NCBI GenBank assembly: GCA_020050895.1
Contig: JAGVJW010000113.1
Coordinates: 1 to 6,183, forward strand
Source of the DNA: a bacterium
GTDB taxonomy: Bacteria; Bacteroidota; Ignavibacteria; Kapaibacteriales; Kapaibacteriaceae
Direction of reading: 5' to 3'
DNA length: 6,183 nucleotides
Positions 1 to 5,790 of the stretch are shown here, piece after piece. How positions within the stretch are numbered: position 1 is the stretch's first letter; the number at the start of each line of letters is the position of its first letter. A model generated the notes under the pieces. That model had not been told where the DNA came from and ran no database searches. It worked only from the letters and a program-made list of their open reading frames with translations. The position numbers and the translations under genes are program-made.

Positions 1-198
1 GGCTTAACGGCTACTCAGAGCGCTGCCGAGGGAGCAGTGAGCACAACTATGCTGAAACATATTATTCCAGCTCAAGCAGTTCATCGGGCCGATGAACCTG
101 AAGATATCGCAAACGTCGTTGCCTTCCTCGCCCTGCCTGCGTCCGGTATCATTACCGGGCAAACTATTAATGTCGATGGAGGCGTGGCCAGACACTAA
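1..198 (+). CDS. Short-chain dehydrogenase/reductase (SDR), C-terminal 65 residues; 5' part lies outside the window
   Basis: Frame 1 is open from the first base to the TAA at 196-198 and gives 65 residues. They match the end of classical SDR oxidoreductases such as FabG-like NAD(P)H-dependent reductases. The segment begins G-L-T-A-T, where SDRs have the conserved PG turn followed by a T, and continues with a substrate-loop helix. Then come HRADEPEDIANVVAFLA (the R-x-x-x-P-E-D-I-A helix of the family) and the terminal strand ITGQTINVDGG, the standard SDR ending. SDRs of this type are about 250 residues, so roughly three quarters is missing, including the Rossmann TGxxxGIG motif and the S-Y-K catalytic residues. 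The substrate therefore cannot be told: FabG (3-oxoacyl-ACP reductase) is possible, but so is any sugar, steroid or alcohol dehydrogenase of the family. The protein would be cytosolic. The next gene starts 69 bases downstream on the same strand and no terminator hairpin was seen between them. The family call is firm, the function is not. Confidence 0.93.
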   Translation, partial: GLTATQSAAEGAVSTTMLKHIIPAQAVHRADEPEDIANVVAFLALPASGIITGQTINVDGGVARH

Positions 199-217
199 CT
201 TGGAGTACCAGGGTGAA

Positions 218-238
218 AGTGTACATCTGGCGGCAACG
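218..238 (+). repeat. Imperfect copy A of a ~21-bp sequence found before two genes
   Basis: This stretch lies 20 bases after the SDR stop codon and 29 bases before the ATG of the next gene. It resembles 4101-4122: with one gap, 17 of 22 columns agree, including the shared core TGGCGG and a TACA/AACG frame around it. It may be a shared regulatory sequence or chance. Two copies are too few to decide. Confidence 0.2.
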
Positions 239-257
239 TTTCGTAGTTTATTGTGCT

Positions 258-262
258 GGAGG
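258..262 (+). promoter_or_regulatory. Shine-Dalgarno GGAGG that decides the start of the PNGase F-related gene
   Basis: A perfect GGAGG ends 5 bases before the ATG at 268-270, which is ideal spacing. The in-frame GTG at 253 lies upstream of this site and so cannot use it. The ATG at 268 is also followed directly by a normal signal peptide, so it is the preferred start. This is the only strong Shine-Dalgarno among the gene starts in the window. Confidence 0.75.
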
Positions 263-267
263 TTCCT

Positions 268-3200
268 ATGATAAATTCTATACGGCGATGTTCTTTCATT
301 ACGTTGATTGGTATCGCATTTCTTGCACTCGCCGCAAGGCTTAACGCGGCAGCGGGCGACACAATTCGCGTTAAGACATTAACATTCGATGATATTACTA
401 AGCGCAGTGGGACGTGGTTATTCCCGCCCCCTGACAATTATCAAAAGGTGCTGATGGAATACACGTTAAAGTGCGATTCCAGAACCACACAGGACAAATA
501 TCCGTGCGGTGAGTGGGATTATCTGACGTACACGATATTAACAGATTCAACAGGTGAATTCGATTCCACACGAACGCAACAGGTGAATTATATCGTGAGG
601 GGAACAACTCCGGATAGTTTCCTCTATGCAGTGAATCCAGTTAATGAAAAACAAAGGTTCAAGGAGTTTCAGTTATCCTCTGGGGTTCAGGGAGATCTCT
701 ATGCAATTGGAAATGGAGGATTAGGAAACAATTCACTGTTTAAAAGTACTGGTGGCCGATTGCGGTTTATCTGGACTGCAGGCGAGCTGAAAGATGCAGG
801 GATGTCTGCAGGCAAGATTGGCGGTATGGTTCTCAAGGCGCTGGATTCAGTTGGTGCTGTAAAATTATTTACAGTAATGATGGGACAGACAACTTCTACA
901 TCAGTTTCTGGGATATTAGGTCAGGAAAATCTAACAATAGTATGTAGGAGAAACCTCGTCGTCGACGATGGTGACAACTTTATTGCATTCCACTCGGCAT
1001 TCGTGTGGGATGGCACCTCTAACATCATCATCGACATCTCATGCCTTGGCTCTGAGCTCGCCGGAACAGTCGAAGCAGGAACTGCTCCTTCGAGTGGTCT
1101 CATCGACGATGGGTCGCGCCGGGCGTTCCAGTTTACAACAGGCGACATGCTCATCGTGCCGCCCTCGATTGGATCTGATATTACTAACGAGGTTACGGTA
1201 GCTTTCTGGTCTTTTGGTACACAAGATGTGATGCCAAAGAACCACAATACTCTTGAAGCTTATGATGCAAGCGGCAATAGGGTGATGAACATTCATAGTC
1301 CGTGGGGCGACGGAACTGTGTATTGGGATGCGGGAAGAAATCAATCGAACGGCAACGTCGATCGAATCCAAGCTGCCGCCATTCCTGAGAACTATGAAAA
1401 CAAGTGGAACCATTGGGCTTTTGTAAAAAATGCTACTACGGGTATCATGCGTATTTATCTGAATGGTGAATTGTTCATTGAGGGTTCCGGTAAGAATACT
1501 CCAATCACGGGAATTGCAAAGCTGTTGGTTGGATCTGGAAATTCAGGATCCTACGATGGCTTTTTGGACGAAATACAGATTTGGAATAAGGCTTTGGACC
1601 AGGCAACGATTCGGCAGTGGATGACGAAGCACATCACAAGCCTGCACCCGTTCTATTCAAATCTTCTGAGTTATTATTCCGCAGAAAATGAGTCAATACC
1701 CCTTGTTGCCGATGATGAATCGGAAAATGGAAGACATGCACAGCAATTTGGAGCCATGAGGCGCGCATGGATTCTTGGTACCATGCTTGGCTATCTAACT
1801 AATGTCTCCACTGCGAGACCCCTCCTGAAATTTGAGCAGGGTGCACCGTCGCGTAATTCTGTACAAGGTGATGTTGTGCAGTCTTTGGCGCCCAGAGTTA
1901 CACATGTGATAAAATTCGACAACCCGGCGCAGCCCCGTATATACTTCCCAAACGACAATAATCATCCGGGCAACCCAACCGATACACTCAGTGTGTATGC
2001 AGCCGGATGGCTCCCAATTGTTAACGAGGCCGGAAGTAGGATAGACTCTGAGTGGGTTACTCCATCGCAGACTCTAAGGAAAGAGGTCAAGACGTACTTC
2101 AGCCCAATTGTTCAATTTGAGATTGGACGGTATATCACTCCGTATGGAATCGGCCTCGACCTTGGCCCCAATGGGTTCAAATGGATTTACGACGTTACAG
2201 ATTTTGCCCCACTTTTGAGAAATAACGTTACTCTCGAAGCCGGAAACCAACAAGAGTTAATCGATCTCACCTTTGTGTTCATCAAAGGCACACCGCCAAG
2301 AGATGTTAAGCAAATTGATCAAGTGTGGTACGAACGCAGCGCCTCGTTTCCATCAGTTCTTTCAAATACAGCATTAGCACCCGTTGTTGTGCCGCTTAAT
2401 CAAGATGCACAAACCTTCCGGCTGAAAGCTGTAACTAGCGGACACGATTTTAGCAATGAAACCAACTGTGCAGAGTTCTGTCCGCGCGAACATTTTTTTG
2501 CCGTTGACGGCATAGAACGATTTAAATGGACGCTCTGGAAAGAATGCGGCGATAACCCAGTTTATCCACAGGGAGGTACCTGGCTCATTGATCGCACAGG
2601 ATGGTGCCCGGGCGCTCCGGTAGACCTTTATGAATTTGAACTGACTCCCTATGCTACGGGTAAATCTTCCGTGACAGTTGACTATGGAGTTAAACAGTTA
2701 GCAGCCAACGAAAGTTGGGGAAGATGGGAAGTATCTGGGCAGCTAATTGGTTATGGGGCACCCAACTTTACGCTCGATGCCCAAGTGTACGATGTAATTA
2801 CTCCCAACTCATGGGAATTTTACCAGAGACTAAATCCGATATGCGGTCAGCCGATAATTGTTATTCGCAACTCAGGCTTAGTGAAGCTCACATCATGTAC
2901 AATCACCTATGGTATTGAAGGGGGCTTGCAAAGCTCATTTCAGTGGACGGGAGACCTTGATTTTCTTGAGATGGATACTCTCACACTTCCTGTACCTGAG
3001 TGGACGGTGAGTGAGGGAATGCAGACATTTGTTGCTACTGTCTCAGCTCCGAATAGCGGCGTGGATCAGAATAATGATAATGACGAGATGCAAACCTCGT
3101 TTATCAGCCCGCCTGTGTATTATAGCGATTTACAAATCGTGCTTCGAACAAACAATCAGGCAGCGGCACAGTATGAGTGGCGTCTTAAAAACATAGATGG

Positions 3201-4092
3201 AACCATTCTTGGATCGGGTTCGAACCTAGCAGACAACACTACATACACAAACGATTTTGTTCTCGAGGACGGTTGCTACGATTACGAATTGATTAATAAA
3301 GAAGGTTATGGTCTTGATTTTTGGTTCCTGCGAACACAACTCGGAAGTGGTTCCCTTACGTTCAAATCAGGTGGATTGACGATTAAAACATTTGAGCCGG
3401 ATTTTGGCAATCGAGCATGGATGCAGTTTAGCGTTGGTTCAAAGCCGACTATTGCCACAAGTGCAGACTCGCTCTTTTTCCTCACGCTTCCCAATGTCAA
3501 GGCTGAGCAGACCTTTGCCATCACGTCAGCTACCAGCGCTCCCTTGAGAATAGACAGTGTTATCGCTTTCTCTATACGAGGTTACTTTACTATCGAAAAC
3601 ACGACCATGACGTTACCTGCAACATTGAGGCAAGGTGACACACTTTTCGTCACTGTAGGATTCTTGCGACCAGATCTTGGCGTAACCTCCGGTACCGTAA
3701 GAATATTTAGCAACGACGAAAAGTCACCATTACGTCTTGTAAGACTTGTTGGCAATGCAGTTGTCACCGACGTCGAAGAGCATGAAACATATCCATGGAT
3801 CAGCGCAGAGATTGGCGTGGTCCCGAATCCTGTAACAGCTGACGGTGAGATTCAATTGGAGGTAGCTGAGATTACAGGTAATCACGAGTCAACGAATAGT
3901 TTGCTGGGTTCACAATGTCGAATTGTCATCACCGACATGCTCGGGCGAGTCGAGGAAGTTGTCTTTGATGGTATTCTCGAATCATCTTCGCTGAGATTTG
4001 CCGTGCCTCCCGCACTTCCCATCGGCTCGCATGTTGCCTCGCTGCAGTCATCTAACGGTGTAGTTAGTGCATTCTTTACCAGGCTGCGTTGA
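268..4092 (+). CDS. Secreted PNGase F-related multidomain protein with LamG-like insertion and T9SS sorting domain
   Basis: This 1274-residue exported protein is related to peptide-N-glycosidase F (PNGase F), which hydrolyses the glycan-asparagine amide of N-glycoproteins. Numbering is from the ATG at 268, chosen over the in-frame GTG at 253 because GGAGG sits 5 bases upstream. Visible order: signal peptide (~1-30, R6-R7 then a hydrophobic core, likely cleavage after AAA); first part of the PNGase N domain (~33-110) with C69, C80 and D84 in EWD; jelly-roll-like module (~115-265, with WDGTSN at 247-252); LamG-like domain (~283-455); rest of the PNGase N domain (~535-678, EIGRYITPY at 618-626, DVTDF at 642-646); PNGase C domain (~685-848) with CAEFC (E736) and DRTGWCPG (R776); CARDB-like domain (~856-947); second jelly-roll-like module (~949-1057, C1003); HYDIN/ASPM-type Ig-like domain (~1058-1165); T9SS type A sorting domain (~1180-1274, PNP at 1186-1188). 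D84 and E736 match catalytic D60 and E206 of PNGase F. C69/C80, C734/C738 and C760/C780 match its three disulfides. The partner of E118 aligns with Q661, and R61 is replaced by Y85, so activity is uncertain. It is probably secreted or surface-anchored through T9SS. The family call is strong; true N-glycanase activity is inference. Confidence 0.9.
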   Translation: MINSIRRCSFITLIGIAFLALAARLNAAAGDTIRVKTLTFDDITKRSGTWLFPPPDNYQKVLMEYTLKCDSRTTQDKYPCGEWDYLTYTILTDSTGEFDSTRTQQVNYIVRGTTPDSFLYAVNPVNEKQRFKEFQLSSGVQGDLYAIGNGGLGNNSLFKSTGGRLRFIWTAGELKDAGMSAGKIGGMVLKALDSVGAVKLFTVMMGQTTSTSVSGILGQENLTIVCRRNLVVDDGDNFIAFHSAFVWDGTSNIIIDISCLGSELAGTVEAGTAPSSGLIDDGSRRAFQFTTGDMLIVPPSIGSDITNEVTVAFWSFGTQDVMPKNHNTLEAYDASGNRVMNIHSPWGDGTVYWDAGRNQSNGNVDRIQAAAIPENYENKWNHWAFVKNATTGIMRIYLNGELFIEGSGKNTPITGIAKLLVGSGNSGSYDGFLDEIQIWNKALDQATIRQWMTKHITSLHPFYSNLLSYYSAENESIPLVADDESENGRHAQQFGAMRRAWILGTMLGYLTNVSTARPLLKFEQGAPSRNSVQGDVVQSLAPRVTHVIKFDNPAQPRIYFPNDNNHPGNPTDTLSVYAAGWLPIVNEAGSRIDSEWVTPSQTLRKEVKTYFSPIVQFEIGRYITPYGIGLDLGPNGFKWIYDVTDFAPLLRNNVTLEAGNQQELIDLTFVFIKGTPPRDVKQIDQVWYERSASFPSVLSNTALAPVVVPLNQDAQTFRLKAVTSGHDFSNETNCAEFCPREHFFAVDGIERFKWTLWKECGDNPVYPQGGTWLIDRTGWCPGAPVDLYEFELTPYATGKSSVTVDYGVKQLAANESWGRWEVSGQLIGYGAPNFTLDAQVYDVITPNSWEFYQRLNPICGQPIIVIRNSGLVKLTSCTITYGIEGGLQSSFQWTGDLDFLEMDTLTLPVPEWTVSEGMQTFVATVSAPNSGVDQNNDNDEMQTSFISPPVYYSDLQIVLRTNNQAAAQYEWRLKNIDGTILGSGSNLADNTTYTNDFVLEDGCYDYELINKEGYGLDFWFLRTQLGSGSLTFKSGGLTIKTFEPDFGNRAWMQFSVGSKPTIATSADSLFFLTLPNVKAEQTFAITSATSAPLRIDSVIAFSIRGYFTIENTTMTLPATLRQGDTLFVTVGFLRPDLGVTSGTVRIFSNDEKSPLRLVRLVGNAVVTDVEEHETYPWISAEIGVVPNPVTADGEIQLEVAEITGNHESTNSLLGSQCRIVITDMLGRVEEVVFDGILESSSLRFAVPPALPIGSHVASLQSSNGVVSAFFTRLR

Positions 4093-4100
4093 AATTGGAC

Positions 4101-4122
4101 AGTATACACTTGGCGGATAACG
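4101..4122 (+). repeat. Imperfect copy B of the ~21-bp sequence, just before hutG
   Basis: This stretch begins 8 bases after the stop of the PNGase F-related gene and ends 1 base before the hutG ATG at 4124. It agrees with 218-238 at 17 of 22 columns with one gap. Here it overlaps where a ribosome-binding site would be, and its GGCGGA is the only weak Shine-Dalgarno candidate for hutG. Its meaning is unknown. Confidence 0.2.
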
Positions 4123-4123
4123 A

Positions 4124-5101
4124 ATGATCACCGACCATCTTTCGGAGGTAATATTCCGCTCTACGGATAACGATGATCAGAGAGTGGGTGGTATCGTCAG
4201 TGTGGTTTCTTCACTACCAAAGGTCAGCGGTGTTGCGTGCGTGTTGCTGGGAGTACCACAGCACATTGGAGTTGAGCGCAACAGAGGAAGACCGGGTGCA
4301 GCACGAGGTCCCATTGAGATTCGAAGATCGTTATACAAACTTTCGGCATCGCCAATCCTCGACCCAGTTTCATCTGGAGCAATGACGCTCTTTGATATTG
4401 GTGATATTGAGACAGCGGGAAAGACGCTGGAACAAATTCATGATGAATTATATGATATAGTTGTCGACGTTATTTCAAATGGTGGAATGCCAATTGTACT
4501 GGGCGGCGGGCACGATATTGCGTGGCCTACCATGCACGCGCTGATAAAGCTCAGACGTCAGTTCAGCGTCGTCAACATCGATGCTCACGCAGATGTTCGC
4601 CCCCTTCATGATAATGTGAGAGCGCATTCCGGATCGGCATTCCGACAGCTTCTTACAACAAAAGATTCGGGATTGGTAGACAAAGGTCTGGTTGAGTTTG
4701 GGCTGCAATCTGTTTCGGTTTCTTCAGCACACTTGAAATTCATTGCCGACAATGGGGGGCAGGTATTAATGCTCGACGAAATCCGGGAGCAGGGTGTACT
4801 CCCATCGTTTAGAGATGCCATCGACTCTATTATCGGATCTCAGATGTACATATCGCTTGATATGGACGCGTTTGCCTCAGCCTTCGCGCCGGGTGTAAGT
4901 GCGCCTTCGGCAGATGGATTCTCCCCAGCCGAAATTGGACAATGCTTACGGCATGTTGGTAGACAGAAAAATCTTGCAGCTTTTGATGTTGTTGAGGTTA
5001 ATCCTGACTTCGATGTTGATGGAAGAACCTCGAAACTTGCAGGCGTGATGATAATGCAACTGCTATCGGGCGTTGCTGAGCGGGCAAAAATGCGCCATTG
5101 A
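4124..5101 (+). CDS. hutG: Ureohydrolase, probably formimidoylglutamase (HutG)
   Basis: This 325-residue cytosolic enzyme belongs to the arginase/agmatinase/formimidoylglutamase family. HutG hydrolyses N-formimidoyl-L-glutamate to L-glutamate and formamide, the last step of one histidine-degradation route, with two Mn ions. All metal ligands expected for the family are visible: H130 in GGGHD, D153/H155/D157 in NIDAHAD, and D246/D248 in SLDMD. The first His and first Asp are 23 residues apart, as in arginase. HSGS and the late Glu E291 in VVEVNP also fit. After the DxD motif the sequence runs APGVSAPS, as in formimidoylglutamases, instead of the PGTGTPE of agmatinases, which favours HutG. Length matches known HutG (about 310-325). 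The ATG at 4124 keeps the N-terminal D-x-R-V-G segment common in this family; its Shine-Dalgarno (GGCGGA, 4112-4117) is weak. The gene lies 31 bases after the preceding stop and may share its transcript. No other hut gene is in view, so the pathway cannot be confirmed; agmatinase or an unusual ureohydrolase remains possible. Confidence 0.85.
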   Translation: MITDHLSEVIFRSTDNDDQRVGGIVSVVSSLPKVSGVACVLLGVPQHIGVERNRGRPGAARGPIEIRRSLYKLSASPILDPVSSGAMTLFDIGDIETAGKTLEQIHDELYDIVVDVISNGGMPIVLGGGHDIAWPTMHALIKLRRQFSVVNIDAHADVRPLHDNVRAHSGSAFRQLLTTKDSGLVDKGLVEFGLQSVSVSSAHLKFIADNGGQVLMLDEIREQGVLPSFRDAIDSIIGSQMYISLDMDAFASAFAPGVSAPSADGFSPAEIGQCLRHVGRQKNLAAFDVVEVNPDFDVDGRTSKLAGVMIMQLLSGVAERAKMRH

Positions 5102-5107
5102 ATTCAG

Positions 5108-5731
5108 CTAGAACTGTGATCGCGATAACTGGGGTGTGCCTGCTAGGCTTGATGCTAACCATGCAGCCATTGGCGCAACAATAACATCTACAGTGTAGTG
5201 CACATGCTGTAGAATTACTGCGATGCCGATGAAGATTGAAAGGCTGTAGAAGAAAATTTTACCAAGACGCGTAGGAACCGAAATAGCAACGAGCAATAGA
5301 ATTGACGTATGCCCACTGAAAAACAAATCTCGAGTTAGCGGTAAATTGCCGTTGCCTGTTGCCATTTGAACTACCGGATCTATCAACGGAATCATCGTTT
5401 GTGGGGGATCGAGGGGTAGCATTGCCATACAGATGATTCTTAAAGCAACAAGGATTGTATAAGCACGGAGCATTCCGAATAATACTTCAGGGAATCTGAG
5501 CATCGAGAAAACTGCAACCACTAGAGCCGTATAAAGAACGATAAATATTGGCCACGTCAGATCGACAGGTCCAACAACTGAGTGAACAGGATCGGTAAAC
5601 GATATGCCATGGCGCAGTTCAACCCACGCAAGAAAGGTTGTGTAACTATACAGAGAAGCCAGAAAGGCAATAATGGTTATCAGGGCAACAGCGGTTGCTT
5701 TCCTGTCTTTAAGTAGTTCCGCCCACGTCAT
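5108..5731 (-). CDS. Six-helix membrane protein, PAP2_C / sphingomyelin-synthase-like phosphatase or phosphotransferase
   Basis: This 207-residue integral membrane protein carries the active-site signature of the PAP2 superfamily, in the form found in sphingomyelin synthase-related proteins. Six hydrophobic segments are seen, roughly at residues 13-36, 58-78, 83-105, 142-153, 159-175 and 181-197. Motifs are an LR..PLDPP segment (97-110), RDLFFSGHT (134-142) and HYTVDV (178-183). H141, H178 and D182 form the likely catalytic triad. Spacing is 37 and 4, against 43 and 4 for the H285/H328/D332 triad of human sphingomyelin synthase. Such enzymes transfer or hydrolyse a lipid phosphate or phospho-headgroup through a phospho-His. 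The Cys-Gly-Asp before FSGH in animal sphingomyelin synthases is L-T-R-D here, so headgroup specificity cannot be inferred. Numbering is from the ATG at 5731; a TTG six bases upstream is the alternative start, and neither has a clear Shine-Dalgarno. The gene converges with hutG, with 6 bp between the stops. It could be a phosphatidate phosphatase or a sphingolipid headgroup enzyme. Confidence 0.85.
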   Translation of the reverse strand: MTWAELLKDRKATAVALITIIAFLASLYSYTTFLAWVELRHGISFTDPVHSVVGPVDLTWPIFIVLYTALVVAVFSMLRFPEVLFGMLRAYTILVALRIICMAMLPLDPPQTMIPLIDPVVQMATGNGNLPLTRDLFFSGHTSILLLVAISVPTRLGKIFFYSLSIFIGIAVILQHVHYTVDVIVAPMAAWLASSLAGTPQLSRSQF

Positions 5732-5756
5732 TAACAACGAGTATACGAAGACGCGC

Positions 5757-5764
5757 TATTTTTG
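5757..5764 (+). promoter_or_regulatory. Candidate Bacteroidota-type -7 promoter box for the ettA-like gene
   Basis: TATTTTTG matches the Bacteroidota -7 consensus TAnnTTTG exactly. It lies in the 59-bp gap between the two divergent genes, 26 bases before the ATG at 5791, which would leave a short leader. No TTTG-like -33 element was seen at the expected distance upstream, so the call rests on one short motif in AT-rich sequence. Confidence 0.35.
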
Positions 5765-5790
5765 CCCCCTTCAATTTTTAAATACACAGC

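Noticed and set aside
253..267. GTG at 253 as the start of the PNGase F-related protein, adding MLEVP
   Set aside because: The GGAGG at 258-262 would lie inside the coding region, and the ATG at 268 has ideal spacing from it and begins a normal signal peptide.
921..1413. Two overlapping minus-strand open frames of 108 and 124 codons, and a plus-strand one at 968-1201
   Set aside because: They lie opposite or out of frame with the LamG and jelly-roll coding region, have no recognisable domains or start signals, and are composition shadows.
4173..4385. Plus-strand 70-codon frame inside hutG
   Set aside because: It is entirely contained in hutG in another frame, its product resembles nothing recognised, and there is no ribosome-binding site at good spacing (the GGAGG at 4143-4147 is 25 bases away).
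4124..5101. Calling the ureohydrolase agmatinase (speB) or arginase (rocF)
   Set aside because: The segment after the DxD metal motif reads APGVSAPS, typical of formimidoylglutamase, instead of the PGTGTPE of agmatinase; other ureohydrolase substrates are not fully excluded.
5090..5120. A bidirectional terminator between hutG and the convergent membrane-protein gene
   Set aside because: Only 6 bases separate the stops and no GC-rich hairpin with a T run is visible on either strand; transcripts probably overlap.
5732..5737. TTG at 5737 as the start of the PAP2-like protein, adding two residues
   Set aside because: An ATG follows two codons later, and TTG has no better ribosome-binding site, so ATG at 5731 is the simpler choice; it remains possible.
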